A stretch of DNA of 64,000 nucleotides from Rhizobium sp. BK316 (GCF_014193695.1 NZ_JACHZR010000001.1:223309-287308); one strand, 5' to 3'. Positions 37,631-48,848 are shown, counted from the stretch's first letter. Made by a program: numbers and translations. Notes: generated by a model not told the origin, from the letters alone.

Positions 37631-39718
37631 ATGACGAATTTCCGTAAGATCGGCATCCTGGCAGGACTGGCGCTTGGCGTTTCAGTCGCGGCCCTGAATG
37701 CCTATGCGTCCGAGCCGACGGTACCGCCGGCACCGCCGGCGTTCCCGGCGGAAGGCAAGATCAAATATGTGTCGCGCGACTCCATCCTGGAGTTCAAGGC
37801 GCTACCCGAATATCACGAGCCGGACTGGGTGACGAAGAACTTCGTCGACAGCGGCAAGCTGCCGGCGGTCAAGGATCGCCTGCCCAAGGAACCGATGGTC
37901 TTCAAGACCGAGAACATGCCTGACGGTATCGGCGGCTATGGCGACGTGATGCGCCATGTCATCGGTGGCCGGCCGGAAGGCTGGAACTATGGCGCCGGCC
38001 AGACACAGGGCTGGGGCGGCATAGACATCGGCCTCTCCGAATGCCTGACACGCACGGCACCGCTCTTCCAGGTGGAAGCCAAAGATACTGAGCCGTTGCC
38101 GAACCTTGCTAAGAGCTGGGAGTGGTCGCAGGACGGCCACAAGCTGACCATGCACCTGATCGAAGGTGCCAAGTGGTCCGACGGCGCACCCTTCAATGCC
38201 GATGACCTCATGTTCTATTGGGAAGACGAAGTCATCGACCCGAACGTTTCTCCGCTCGGTGGCGGCGCATCGCCGGAAGCCTTCGGCGAGGGAACGACAC
38301 TCACGAAGATCGATGACTACACGGTCGAATGGACCTTCAAGGAAGCCTTCCCGAAGCAGTATCTCTATACGATGGCTTACCCGAACTTCTGCCCGGGTCC
38401 GTCGCATATTCTTAAACCCCAGCATCCGAAATATTCGAAGAACACCTACGATCAGTTCAAGAACGCCTTCCCGCCGGAATTCATGAACATGCCGGTCATG
38501 GGCGCCTGGGTACCGGTCGAATACCGGCCGGACGATATCATCGTCATGCGCCGCAACCCCTACTACTGGAAGGTCGACGAGAAGGGCAATCAGCTGCCTT
38601 ATCTCAACGAGTTGCACTACAAGCTCTCGACCTGGGCCGATCGTGATGTGCAGGCCGTTGCCGGTTCTGCCGACTTCTCGAACCTCGAACAGCCGGAAAA
38701 CTTCGTGGCCTCGCTGAAGCGTGCCGCCGAAAAGACCGCTCCAGCGCGTCTCGCCTTCGGCCCGCGCCTCATCGGCTACAACCTGCGCATGAATCTCTCG
38801 GCCAATGGCTGGGGTGATCCTGATGCCCGTAGCCAGGCGATCCGCGAACTCGACCGCAATGAGGACTTCCGCAAGGCCATAACCATGGCGGTCGACCGCA
38901 AGGCGATCGGCGACTCCCTCGTCAAGGGACCGTTCACGGCAATCTATGCAGGCGGCCTCTCCTCCGGCACGAGCTTCTATGATCGCAACTCGACCGTCTA
39001 CTATCCCTTCGATCTAAAGGGTGCCAAGGCGCTGCTCGCCAAGGTCGGCTTGAAGGATACCGACGGCGATGGCTTCGTGAACTTCCCGGCCGGAACAGCT
39101 GATGGCAAGAACGTCGAGATCGTGCTTCTCGTCAACAATGACTACACCACCGACAAGAGCCTTGCCGAAGGTGTCGTCGGGCAGATGGAAAAGCTCGGCA
39201 TCAAGATCATCATCAATGCTCTTGATGGCCCAAAGCGGGACAATGCGCATTATGCCGGCCAGTTCGACTGGCTGATCCAGCGCAACACAACCGAGCTCGC
39301 CTCCGTGGTGCAGAACACCGAACAGCTTGCCGCTGTCGGCCCGCGCACCAGCTGGCACCACCGCGCCGGCAAGGATAATCAGCTCGACCTCCTGCCTTAC
39401 GAAAAGGAGCTTGCCGACATCGTCAACAAGTTCCGCACAAGTCAGGACAATGACGAACGCGTGGCACTCATGAAGCAGTACCAGAAGATGGCGACAGAAC
39501 ATGTCGATACCGTCGGCCTGACCGAATATCCGGGCGCGCTGATCATCAACAAGCGTTTCTCGAACATTCCCGAGGGTACGCCGATCATGATGTTCAACTG
39601 GGCCGAGGATTCCGTCATCCGCGAGCGTGTGTGGGTGGCTGCCGACAAGCAGGGCAAGTACGAACTCTTCCCTCAACAGCTTCCCGGTAAGCCCGGGGAC
39701 AAGGGTCCGATAAACTAA
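37631..39718 (+). CDS. agpA: Alpha-galactoside ABC transporter periplasmic binding protein
   Basis: SBP_bac_5-family binding protein, 695 aa, larger than average for the family, as is AgpA of S. meliloti. The signal peptide is residues 1-26 (ends NAYAS). The segment KLTMHLIEGAKWSDGAPFNADDLMFYW is the family signature. It captures raffinose and melibiose in the periplasm by analogy. Gene order agaL1-agpA-agpB-agpC-agpD-agaL2 is the same as described for S. meliloti. A strong hairpin separates it from agpB. Confidence 0.88.
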   Translation: MTNFRKIGILAGLALGVSVAALNAYASEPTVPPAPPAFPAEGKIKYVSRDSILEFKALPEYHEPDWVTKNFVDSGKLPAVKDRLPKEPMVFKTENMPDGIGGYGDVMRHVIGGRPEGWNYGAGQTQGWGGIDIGLSECLTRTAPLFQVEAKDTEPLPNLAKSWEWSQDGHKLTMHLIEGAKWSDGAPFNADDLMFYWEDEVIDPNVSPLGGGASPEAFGEGTTLTKIDDYTVEWTFKEAFPKQYLYTMAYPNFCPGPSHILKPQHPKYSKNTYDQFKNAFPPEFMNMPVMGAWVPVEYRPDDIIVMRRNPYYWKVDEKGNQLPYLNELHYKLSTWADRDVQAVAGSADFSNLEQPENFVASLKRAAEKTAPARLAFGPRLIGYNLRMNLSANGWGDPDARSQAIRELDRNEDFRKAITMAVDRKAIGDSLVKGPFTAIYAGGLSSGTSFYDRNSTVYYPFDLKGAKALLAKVGLKDTDGDGFVNFPAGTADGKNVEIVLLVNNDYTTDKSLAEGVVGQMEKLGIKIIINALDGPKRDNAHYAGQFDWLIQRNTTELASVVQNTEQLAAVGPRTSWHHRAGKDNQLDLLPYEKELADIVNKFRTSQDNDERVALMKQYQKMATEHVDTVGLTEYPGALIINKRFSNIPEGTPIMMFNWAEDSVIRERVWVAADKQGKYELFPQQLPGKPGDKGPIN

Positions 39719-39745
39719 GAGCTCCCTCCCGAACGACAAGAACTT

Positions 39746-39772
39746 CCGGTCGCGCGTGCTGCGCGCGGCCGG
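39746..39772. other. Intercistronic hairpin between agpA and agpB
   Basis: CCGGTCGCGCG and CGCGCGGCCGG pair over 11 positions (one G-T wobble) around the loop TGCTG, starting 27 bases after the agpA stop. Such hairpins after binding-protein genes commonly stabilise the upstream mRNA and lower permease expression. Confidence 0.6.
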
Positions 39773-39836
39773 TCAGAATCAACAAGCCGGCCGCGCTGAG
39801 ACGAGCGACTGGCGGCAAGGAGAAGCGAACCGTCTG

Positions 39837-40844
39837 ATGTTACGATTCCTGCTCATGCGTATCGCCTCGGCGATCCCCGTCCTCTTCATCCTCAGCGTGG
39901 TGACCTTCGCGATTATCCAGGCACCCCCCGGAGATTATGCCGATTACATCCGTTCGCAGTTGATCAATCAGGGCGGAGCTTCCTTCGCGCAAGCCGATGC
40001 CCAGGCCCAGGCCTACCGCATCGAACATGGCCTCGATCAGCCGCTGGTCGTCCAGTACGTCAACTGGATCACGGGAATCGTGACCAGAGGCGATTTCGGC
40101 TATAGCATGTTCTACAACAAGCCGGTTGCCGACGTGGTCGGCGAGCGCCTGCCGCGCACGTTGGCGCTCGCGCTGGTCTGCCACATTTTTGCATCCATCC
40201 TTGGCATCACCTTCGGCATCTGGGCAGCGACCCGCCAGTATAGCTGGATCGACAGCCTGCTCTCCGGCGTCTCTTTCCTCGGCATGACGGTGCCGCGCTT
40301 TCTCATGGCGCTGATCATCGTCTACCTTCTCGTCTTCCAGTTCAACGTGACGGAAATCGGCAGCTTCTTCTCACCGCAATATGGCGGAGCGCCGTGGTCC
40401 TGGGCGAAATTCATGGATCTCGTGAGCCACGTCTGGCCGGTCGTCGCGATCGCCACCTTCGGTGGGCTCGCCTACAATATGCGCGTCATGCGCGGCAATC
40501 TGCTCGATACGCTGAATGCCCAATATGTCGAGACGGCGCGCGCCAAGGGGCTTTCGGGCGGCGCGGTTGTCATGCGCCACGCCGTTCCAAACGCGCTGCA
40601 TCCACTCGTCATGTATCAGGGCGTCGTGCTTCCCTACATGCTGACCGGCGAGATCGAGACCGCAATCATCTTCGCCCTGCCGACCGTCGGTCCGGCGATC
40701 GTCGGCTCCATGGCGATCGGTGATGTCTACGTTACCGCGACTTTCATGCTGGTGCTGTCGGCCACGCTGATCGTCGGCAATATCATCGCCGACATGCTGC
40801 TTGCCATGCTCGATCCGCGGGTCCGTCAATATGGAGGAGCCTGA
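39837..40844 (+). CDS. agpB: Alpha-galactoside ABC transporter permease
   Basis: DppB/OppB-type membrane subunit, 335 aa from ATG 39837; AAGGAGAAG lies upstream. The N-terminal helix is followed by five or so helices; EAA-type loop AQYVETARAKGLSGGAVVMRH. Frame extends upstream without a ribosome site. It ends one base before agpC. Confidence 0.88.
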   Translation: MLRFLLMRIASAIPVLFILSVVTFAIIQAPPGDYADYIRSQLINQGGASFAQADAQAQAYRIEHGLDQPLVVQYVNWITGIVTRGDFGYSMFYNKPVADVVGERLPRTLALALVCHIFASILGITFGIWAATRQYSWIDSLLSGVSFLGMTVPRFLMALIIVYLLVFQFNVTEIGSFFSPQYGGAPWSWAKFMDLVSHVWPVVAIATFGGLAYNMRVMRGNLLDTLNAQYVETARAKGLSGGAVVMRHAVPNALHPLVMYQGVVLPYMLTGEIETAIIFALPTVGPAIVGSMAIGDVYVTATFMLVLSATLIVGNIIADMLLAMLDPRVRQYGGA

Positions 40845-40845
40845 T

Positions 40846-41979
40846 ATGTTTGCCTTCGACTCTTCCACACCGCCGCCGCCACACGAGGAAACGGTCAAGA
40901 ATACCAGCCACGGCAATGAGAGCTATATGGCGCTGGTCTGGCGCCGGCTGCGGCGCTCCTGGACTGGCATGATCGGCCTGATCCTCGTCGGCCTCTTGAT
41001 CATCATGGCGATCTTTGCGGATTTCTTTGCGCCGATGGATCCGAAGGCGACCGATGTCGGCTTTGCGCCGCCACAGATGATCAGCATCCACGACAAAGAA
41101 GGCAACCTCGTCTGGCCGCGCGTCTATGCGCTGGCGGATTCCGAAGAGCTCGATCCGGTTACCTTCCAGCCGGTCGTCGGCCTGGATTATGACAATCCGC
41201 GTTCGCTCGGCTTCTTCGTCAAGGGTTCGGACTACAATCTGCTCGGTCTCATCCCGGCCAATCGCCATTTCTTCGGCACGGTCGATGGCCAGCCGGTGCA
41301 TTTCCTCGGCACCGACAAGTTCGGCCGAGACGTGCTGTCGCGCGCCATCATCGGCTCGCGCATCTCGCTGATGATCGCACTGACGGTGGTCTTCATCGTC
41401 ACTGTCGTCGGCACGACGGTCGGTATGGTGTCGGGCTATTATGGCGGCGCCTTCGATGTCTGGGTGCAGCGCTTCGTCGAGCTGGTGCTCGCCTTCCCGC
41501 AACTGCCGCTTTATCTCGCGCTGACATCGTTGATCCCGATCACGGCACCCACCAACGTTTTTCTCGCCTTCGTAATCTTCGTCATGTCGGCGCTCGGCTG
41601 GGCGCAGATGTCGCGCGAGGTGCGCGGCAAAACGCTGGCGCTGGCGCGCATCGAGTATGTGCGCGCGGCGATGGCGGTCGGTGCCACCGACCGGCGCATC
41701 ATCTTCCAGCATATTTTCCCGAATGTGATGAGCCATGTGATCGTTGCGGTCACCATCCATATTCCAAGCGTCGTGCTGCTGGAATCCTTCCTTGGCTTCC
41801 TCGGTTTTGCCGTGAAGCCGCCGCTGATCTCCTGGGGTCTGATGTTGCAGGATACGGCCAACTATTCCGTCATCGGAACCTACCCCTGGATTCTCGCTCC
41901 CGTCGCCTTCGTGCTGATCACCGTCTTTGCCTTCAATGCGTTGGGCGACGGTCTGCGCGATGCGGTCGATCCCTATTGA
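40846..41979 (+). CDS. agpC: Alpha-galactoside ABC transporter permease, second subunit
   Basis: DppC/OppC-type permease, 377 aa, longer than the usual 300 because of an extended periplasmic region (residues about 60-150) between the first helix and HFLGTDKFGRDVLSRAI. EAA-type loop IEYVRAAMAVGATDRRIIFQH. ATG 40846 sits just after the agpB stop with GGAGGAG 6 bases ahead; the frame also opens earlier inside agpB. Confidence 0.88.
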   Translation: MFAFDSSTPPPPHEETVKNTSHGNESYMALVWRRLRRSWTGMIGLILVGLLIIMAIFADFFAPMDPKATDVGFAPPQMISIHDKEGNLVWPRVYALADSEELDPVTFQPVVGLDYDNPRSLGFFVKGSDYNLLGLIPANRHFFGTVDGQPVHFLGTDKFGRDVLSRAIIGSRISLMIALTVVFIVTVVGTTVGMVSGYYGGAFDVWVQRFVELVLAFPQLPLYLALTSLIPITAPTNVFLAFVIFVMSALGWAQMSREVRGKTLALARIEYVRAAMAVGATDRRIIFQHIFPNVMSHVIVAVTIHIPSVVLLESFLGFLGFAVKPPLISWGLMLQDTANYSVIGTYPWILAPVAFVLITVFAFNALGDGLRDAVDPY

Positions 41980-41989
41980 GGTGATGAAG

Positions 41990-43657
<1,668 letters not shown>

Positions 43658-43679
43658 TTTCAGAATGCCGGAGGTTCAT

Positions 43680-45044
43680 ATGGCAAATCCCAGAATAGCT
43701 TTCATTGGAGCTGGCTCCACCGTTTTCATGAAGAATATCGTTGGCGATATCCTGCAGCGTCCGGCGCTGTCGGGCGCCACGATCGCCCTGATGGACATCA
43801 ATCCGCAGCGGCTCGAGGAAAGCGCCATCGTCGTCAACAAGTTGATTTCGACGCTTGGCGTGAAGGCGAAGGCGGAGACCTATGGCGATCAGCGCAAGGC
43901 TCTGTCAGGTGCCGATTTCGTCGTCGTCGCCTTCCAGATCGGCGGCTACGAGCCCTGCACGGTGACGGATTTCGAAGTGCCGAAGAAATACGGCCTGCGC
44001 CAGACGATTGCCGATACGCTCGGCGTCGGCGGCATCATGCGCGGTCTCCGCACCGTGCCGCATCTCTGGAAGATCTGCGAGGATATGCGCGCCGTCTGCC
44101 CCAATGCCATCATGCTGCAATATGTGAACCCGATGGCGATCAATACCTGGGCGATTTCAGAGAAATATCCTGACATCAAACAGGTCGGCCTCTGCCATTC
44201 CGTGCAGGGCACGGCGATGGAGCTCGCCCACGATCTCGACATCCCCTATGACGAAATCCGCTACCGCTCGGCCGGCATCAACCACATGGCCTTCTACCTG
44301 AAGTTCGAGCATCGTCAGCCTGACGGTTCCTACAAGAACCTCTATCCCGATCTCGTACGCGCCTATCGCGAAGGCCGTGCGCCGAAGCCCGGCTGGAACC
44401 CTCGTTGCCCCAACAAGGTGCGTTACGAGATGCTGACGCGTCTCGGCTATTTCGTCACCGAAAGCTCGGAGCATTTTGCCGAATACACGCCTTACTTCAT
44501 CAAGGAAGGCCGCGAGGACCTGATCGAGAAGTTCGGCATTCCGCTCGACGAATATCCGAAGCGCTGCATCGAGCAGATCGCCCGCTGGAAGGGCCAGGCG
44601 GAAGCCTATCGTTCAGCCGATAAGATCGAGGTCAATGAATCGAAGGAATATGCTTCCTCGATCATCAATTCGGTCTGGACCGGCGAACCCTCTGTTATCT
44701 ACGGCAATGTGCGCAACAATGGCTGCATCACCTCGCTGCCATTAAATTGCGCTGCCGAGGTGCCGTGCCTCGTCGATGCCTCCGGCATCCAGCCGACCTA
44801 TATCGGCGACCTGCCGCCGCAGCTGACCGCGCTGATCCGCACAAACATCAATGTCCAGGAACTGACGGTTCAGGCGCTGATGACGGAAAATCCCGAGCAT
44901 ATCTATCATGCCGCGATGATGGACCCGCATACGGCTGCTGAGCTCGACCTCGACCAGATCTGGTCGCTGGTGGATGAGCTGCTTGCCGCCCATGGCGACT
45001 GGCTGCCGGAATGGGCGCGGCCGAGCAAGGCCCGCGCGGCCTGA
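43680..45044 (+). CDS. agaL2: GH4 alpha-galactosidase (second copy)
   Basis: Second GH4 glycosidase, 454 aa from ATG 43680 (GGAGG 7 bases upstream; a start 15 bases earlier is less likely). Rossmann motif FIGAGSTVFMKNI, metal residues Cys172 (GLCHSVQGTAM) and His202 (GINHMAFY), and the MelA-like stretch YGLRQTIADTLGVGGIMRGLR. Resembles E. coli MelA more closely than agaL1 does, so the two copies may handle different linkages or chain lengths. Ends the agp operon before a perfect stem-loop. Confidence 0.9.
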   Translation: MANPRIAFIGAGSTVFMKNIVGDILQRPALSGATIALMDINPQRLEESAIVVNKLISTLGVKAKAETYGDQRKALSGADFVVVAFQIGGYEPCTVTDFEVPKKYGLRQTIADTLGVGGIMRGLRTVPHLWKICEDMRAVCPNAIMLQYVNPMAINTWAISEKYPDIKQVGLCHSVQGTAMELAHDLDIPYDEIRYRSAGINHMAFYLKFEHRQPDGSYKNLYPDLVRAYREGRAPKPGWNPRCPNKVRYEMLTRLGYFVTESSEHFAEYTPYFIKEGREDLIEKFGIPLDEYPKRCIEQIARWKGQAEAYRSADKIEVNESKEYASSIINSVWTGEPSVIYGNVRNNGCITSLPLNCAAEVPCLVDASGIQPTYIGDLPPQLTALIRTNINVQELTVQALMTENPEHIYHAAMMDPHTAAELDLDQIWSLVDELLAAHGDWLPEWARPSKARAA

Positions 45045-45056
45045 GGCGCACCAATA

Positions 45057-45090
45057 TGATCAGCGCCGGCCATCATGCCGGCGCTGATCA
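45057..45090. terminator. Perfect 14-bp stem-loop between agaL2 and the RES toxin gene
   Basis: TGATCAGCGCCGGC-CATCAT-GCCGGCGCTGATCA lies between two convergent genes, 12 bases after one stop and 10 before the other. Symmetric in both directions, it is a good bidirectional terminator, although no T-run follows. Confidence 0.7.
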
Positions 45091-45100
45091 CGCTTGATGG

Positions 45101-45595
45101 TTACGACAATCGGCCTTCGTCGTCGATCAGGGTCAAGCGGCAAGGGGCCATATCACTCCACCGCCAAAGCACGAGATTGAGATCGTCGCCTCTGGCTCCT
45201 AGAGCAAAACTTCTGACCAGGAGACCGTGATAGCCGTCGGACACGAGCCGGCGGGCGAAATTCTGCGTCCTGGCTTCTCCGGTTGCCTTCATCTCGTCGC
45301 GCCAGCGTGCCGCGGCAATCGCTGCCGCATCCATGCCTTCCGCCTCGATGGTGGCCTCATCTCTCGTGTCGAAGACGCGTTCGATGTCAGCTTCGTAGCA
45401 GACGAGGGTCGTCGGCTGCAGGCTGCCGACCTGATTGGCTTCCCGAAGTGCGGTCAGCACAGACAGGGACGTGTAGAGAGCCGGCATTCCCTTGGGATTG
45501 AACCGACCGCCATAGAGCTCGGCGCCGCGGCCGGAAAGCGGCTCGCGCGCATAGACCGGGTTCAGCGCTCGATAGAGCTTTCCTTCATAGCGCAT
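45101..45595 (-). CDS. RES-domain toxin
   Basis: Toxin of a RES/Xre toxin-antitoxin pair, 164 aa. RES toxins act on NAD+ in the cytoplasm or ADP-ribosylate a target, stopping growth. The conserved active-site residues are present: Arg31 (YGGRFNPKG), Tyr41 (ALYTS) and Glu52 (ALREANQ), with a later Ser in LVSDGYHGLLVRSF. The gene starts 5 bases after the antitoxin stop, the usual antitoxin-first order. It appears intact. Confidence 0.88.
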   Translation of the reverse strand: MRYEGKLYRALNPVYAREPLSGRGAELYGGRFNPKGMPALYTSLSVLTALREANQVGSLQPTTLVCYEADIERVFDTRDEATIEAEGMDAAAIAAARWRDEMKATGEARTQNFARRLVSDGYHGLLVRSFALGARGDDLNLVLWRWSDMAPCRLTLIDDEGRLS

Positions 45596-45600
45596 CGCGA

Positions 45601-45951
45601 CTAGGCATGAATGCCGGCGTCGACCGCATCGATATAATCCATAACCTCGTCGGCCCGTCCGTCGCGGACCAACTGCATGGCCGTCTGGCCCGAAAAGCCG
45701 GATAGGGGCTCGGAACGATACCAGGCATAGGCCATCAGCGCCGAACCGAAGCGCTGCTCGACCTTGTTGACGATCTCGATCATTTCGCGCAGGCGCCGTT
45801 GCGTCTTGTCGGAGCGCAGGCGATCCTTGCGCTGGATCGCATCCTTGCCGAGACCGGCCGTGCGTGCGATCTCCTCGCTGGTTGTGCGAAAGGCATCGGC
45901 GATCTTGCGCGGGGCAAACAGACCGTCATCTGCATATTGTGCGAGGCCCAT
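45601..45951 (-). CDS. Xre/MbcA/ParS-type antitoxin
   Basis: Antitoxin partner of the RES toxin, 116 aa. The N-terminal helical DNA-binding part includes TSEEIARTAGLGKDAIQR. The C-terminal DUF2384-type toxin-binding part includes VNKVEQRFGSALMAYAWYRSEPLSGFSGQTAMQLVRDGRADEV in two contiguous segments, with the typical late Gly-Arg-Ala. Transcribed first and probably represses its own promoter, where an 18-base near-palindrome lies. Confidence 0.85.
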   Translation of the reverse strand: MGLAQYADDGLFAPRKIADAFRTTSEEIARTAGLGKDAIQRKDRLRSDKTQRRLREMIEIVNKVEQRFGSALMAYAWYRSEPLSGFSGQTAMQLVRDGRADEVMDYIDAVDAGIHA

Positions 45952-45975
45952 GATTCATCTCCATGCCAGTTATTC

Positions 45976-45993
45976 TGACGATATATAGCGTCA
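45976..45993. promoter_or_regulatory. Near-palindromic operator of the RES/Xre operon
   Basis: TGACG-ATATATAG-CGTCA is symmetric in 16 of 18 positions, beginning 25 bases upstream of the antitoxin start. It overlaps the probable -10/-35 region. Likely autoregulatory binding site. Confidence 0.6.
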
Positions 45994-46019
45994 AAATCAA
46001 CGGCATTCAATGGTCGAGG

Positions 46020-46187
46020 CTATTGCCGGCAATCACTTCCGATCATCTCGGCCGTTTTGGAACCTATCGCTATGGCCGGCGCGTTGGTATTGCCCGAGGG
46101 AATGAAGGGAATGATCGAGCAATCGATCACCCGCAGCCCATCGAGCCCGCGAACCTTCAGCGTGCCATTGACCACCGCCATTGGGTC
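46020..46187 (-). pseudogene. C-terminal remnant of a GMC-family oxidoreductase
   Basis: The frame reads DPMAVVNGTLKVRG, then LRVIDCSIIPFIPSGNTNAP and KTAEMI, which is the conserved FAD/C-terminal end of choline dehydrogenase-like GMC enzymes. The rest of that roughly 530-residue enzyme is missing, and the sequence upstream belongs to the amidohydrolase gene. Clear truncated relic adjacent to the toxin-antitoxin pair. Confidence 0.75.
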
Positions 46188-46266
46188 GCTTGCCGGCAAC
46201 GGCTTCAGCAAAGCGAACGACAACAATGACAAGGATGCTTCTGGCCATCGTCAAGGTACTTCGCGC

Positions 46267-47139
46267 TCAGCGGCTGAAGAACAGCGTTTCGGCATTCTCG
46301 ATGAAGATTTTGCGGGCAAGGATAGGGGCACTAACGGCGTCCTGCATCCTGTCGATCAGGTCGGCATCGTCGGGCATATCGCTCCAGAGTTCGGTGTGCG
46401 GCCAGTCGCTGCCCCAGAGCAGCTTTTGCGGATGGCTCGCCGCAAGCGCCTGCACCACCTCGGCAAAACCCATATAGCCGCGCTCGCGCGTCAGCCGGTA
46501 AGGCGCCGTGAGCTTGATGTAGCCGCCGGGGCTATCGGCCAGCCGCTGGAGTGCTGGAACATGCTCGCGCCAGGCCCCTTCGGCGAGCGGTAGGAAGCCC
46601 AGATGATCGATGACGAAACGAACGCCAAGCTGCGGCAGGCGACCGGCGAGATCGCTGATCTGATCGGGGCTGATCTGCAGCTGCAGCGACCAGCCGAAAT
46701 CGCGAATGGCCGCAGCAAGTTTCTCGGCCGCTGCAAGCGGCAGGCCGCCCTTGTTGCGGGTATTGATGCGCACGCCGCGCACGCCGAGCCGGTCGAGATG
46801 AGCAATCTCCTCGGCGACTGTCTCGGGATCGATGACGACGATGCCACGCAGGCGGTCCGGAAAGGCAGTCAGCGCCTCGATCAGAACCTGGTTGTCGAGG
46901 CCATAAACGCTCGGCTGTACGAGAATGCCCCTACCGATGCCGAGCCGGTCGGCAAAGGTGATCCAGTCGGCTATCGTTGCAATATCGGGCGTGTAGCTGC
47001 GAGGCGTATTCAGCGGTGCCTCGGACCGGAAGACATGGAAATGCGTGTCGATCGTGCCTTGTGGCAACGGGTAAGCCGGAAGACGCGTCAATGGCAATCG
47101 CGGCAGGCAGAGCGGGGCTTCGCTATCCACCATGCTCAT
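46267..47139 (-). CDS. Amidohydrolase-2 family lactonase/isomerase-like hydrolase
   Basis: TIM-barrel metal hydrolase, 290 aa. N-terminal metal motif GTIDTHFHVF and C-terminal catalytic GSDWPHTELW are present, the pattern of PDC hydrolase, D-galactarolactone isomerase and L-rhamnono- or fuconolactonase relatives. Its start overlaps the dehydratase stop (ATGA), so they are coupled. In this context it would open a sugar lactone made by the nearby Gfo/Idh/MocA dehydrogenase; substrate is inference. Confidence 0.8.
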   Translation of the reverse strand: MSMVDSEAPLCLPRLPLTRLPAYPLPQGTIDTHFHVFRSEAPLNTPRSYTPDIATIADWITFADRLGIGRGILVQPSVYGLDNQVLIEALTAFPDRLRGIVVIDPETVAEEIAHLDRLGVRGVRINTRNKGGLPLAAAEKLAAAIRDFGWSLQLQISPDQISDLAGRLPQLGVRFVIDHLGFLPLAEGAWREHVPALQRLADSPGGYIKLTAPYRLTRERGYMGFAEVVQALAASHPQKLLWGSDWPHTELWSDMPDDADLIDRMQDAVSAPILARKIFIENAETLFFSR

Positions 47140-48848
47140 TTCGTTTCCAATCCCTCGTGCTGTAGGAAATCGAAGTCGACGCCTTCGTCGGCCTGCAGCA
47201 CGTGCGTGTGATAGAGCTTTGCATAACCGCGCGCCGGCTCGGGCGCCGATTTCGTTTCAAGCTCCGCCATGCGCCGGTCGAATTCATCCTGGTCGATGGC
47301 AAGGTCTATGCGCCGTTCTTTGACGTCGAGGCGGATACGGTCTCCTGTCCGGACGATCGCCAGCGGTCCGCTGGCTGCCGCTTCCGGGGCAATATGCAGA
47401 ACGATGGTGCCGAAGGCGGTGCCGCTCATACGGGCATCGGAAATGCGCACCATGTCCTTGACGCCCTGCCGGGCAAGCTTGCGCGGGATCGGCAGATAGC
47501 CGGCTTCCGGCATGCCTGGCGCGCCCTTCGGGCCAGCGTTGCGCAAAACGAGAATATCCTCGGCGATAACATCGAGGTCGTCGCTGTCGATCCGAAAGGT
47601 CATGTCCTCGACGGAATCGAAGACGATCGCGCGTCCTTCATGCTGCAGCAGATCCTTGGACGCCGCCGATTGTTTGATGATGGCGCCGCGGGGCGCGAGA
47701 TTGCCGTAGAGCACGGCAATCGTGCCGATCGGCTTCAGCGGTTTTTCCATGGTGCGGATGATCGTCTGGCCGGGCTCGTCCGCCGCAGCATCAATGACCT
47801 CACTGATCGTCTTGCCATAGACCGTCCGCTGGCTCCCGTCGATTTCATGACGCAGGGCTTTCAGCAGCGTCTGCACGCCGCCGGCTTCATGAAACTGTTC
47901 CATATAATGCTGGCCGGAAGGCTGGAGATCGACAAGCAGAGGAATGATCCTGCCGAGCCTGTCAAGCTCGGCCATGTCGAGGCGCAGGCCGAGCCGCCCG
48001 GCGATGGCAGCAAGGTGGACGACGGCGTTGGTCGAGCCGCCCATCGCCTGCAGTGCGACGAGGCCGTTGCGGATAGCTGCGGGTGTCAGGATATCGCGTA
48101 CGGTCGGCGCGTCCGGGTTGGTTGCAAGTCCGGCGGCGATGCGGCCGGTCTCTTCGGCGAGCCGCACACGCTCGGATTCGGCTGCCGGTGCCGATCCCGC
48201 CCGCGGCACGCAAAGACCCATCACCTCGGTCAGGTTGGCCATGGTGCTTGCCGTTCCCATGACTGTGCAGGTGCCGACCGAACTGGCGAGCTTGTTGTTG
48301 ACGTCGGTGATTTCTGCTTCATCGATTTCACCGGCGCGGAAGCGTCCCCAGAAGCGGCGGCAATCGGTACAGGCGCCAAGCCGCTCGCCCTTGTGGTGGC
48401 CGACGGCCATCGGCCCGGTCGGCAGAAAGATCGCTGGGATCTCGCTGCTGGCGGCCGCCATGATCTGCGCCGGCAAGGTCTTGTCGCAACCGCCGATCAG
48501 GATCACGGCATCCATCGGCTGGGCGCGGATCATCTCTTCGGTTTCCATCGCCATCAGATTGCGCAGATACATCGAGGTCGGCGAGGCGAAGCTCTCATGG
48601 ATGGAGATGGTCGGAAAAACCATGGGCATGGCGCCGGCCAGCATGACGCCGCGCTTGGCCGCCTCGATAAGCTGCGGCACGTTGCCGTGGCAGGGATTGA
48701 AGTCGCTGTAGGTATTGGCAATCCCCACGATCGGGCGATCCAGAGCATCGTCCGAATAGCCCATCGCCTTGATGAAGGCCTTTCGCAGGAAAAGGGAGAA
48801 ACCCTGATCGCCGTAACTCGTCAGCTTGCGACGAAGACCGCTCGACAT
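47136..48848 (-). CDS. IlvD/Edd-family sugar-acid dehydratase
   Basis: Fe-S dehydratase, 570 aa. Cluster-binding cysteines are seen in DFNPCHGNVPQL, IGGCDKTLPAQIM and GTCTVMGTAST. Length and sequence style fit the sugar-acid branch (arabinonate, xylonate, galactonate or fuconate dehydratases) rather than IlvD proper; sugar-oxidation neighbours favour that. It would produce a 2-keto-3-deoxy sugar acid. First gene of a two-gene minus-strand operon divergent from a dehydrogenase. ATG 48848 has a GGAGGAA-type site. Confidence 0.85.
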   Translation of the reverse strand: MSSGLRRKLTSYGDQGFSLFLRKAFIKAMGYSDDALDRPIVGIANTYSDFNPCHGNVPQLIEAAKRGVMLAGAMPMVFPTISIHESFASPTSMYLRNLMAMETEEMIRAQPMDAVILIGGCDKTLPAQIMAAASSEIPAIFLPTGPMAVGHHKGERLGACTDCRRFWGRFRAGEIDEAEITDVNNKLASSVGTCTVMGTASTMANLTEVMGLCVPRAGSAPAAESERVRLAEETGRIAAGLATNPDAPTVRDILTPAAIRNGLVALQAMGGSTNAVVHLAAIAGRLGLRLDMAELDRLGRIIPLLVDLQPSGQHYMEQFHEAGGVQTLLKALRHEIDGSQRTVYGKTISEVIDAAADEPGQTIIRTMEKPLKPIGTIAVLYGNLAPRGAIIKQSAASKDLLQHEGRAIVFDSVEDMTFRIDSDDLDVIAEDILVLRNAGPKGAPGMPEAGYLPIPRKLARQGVKDMVRISDARMSGTAFGTIVLHIAPEAAASGPLAIVRTGDRIRLDVKERRIDLAIDQDEFDRRMAELETKSAPEPARGYAKLYHTHVLQADEGVDFDFLQHEGLETK

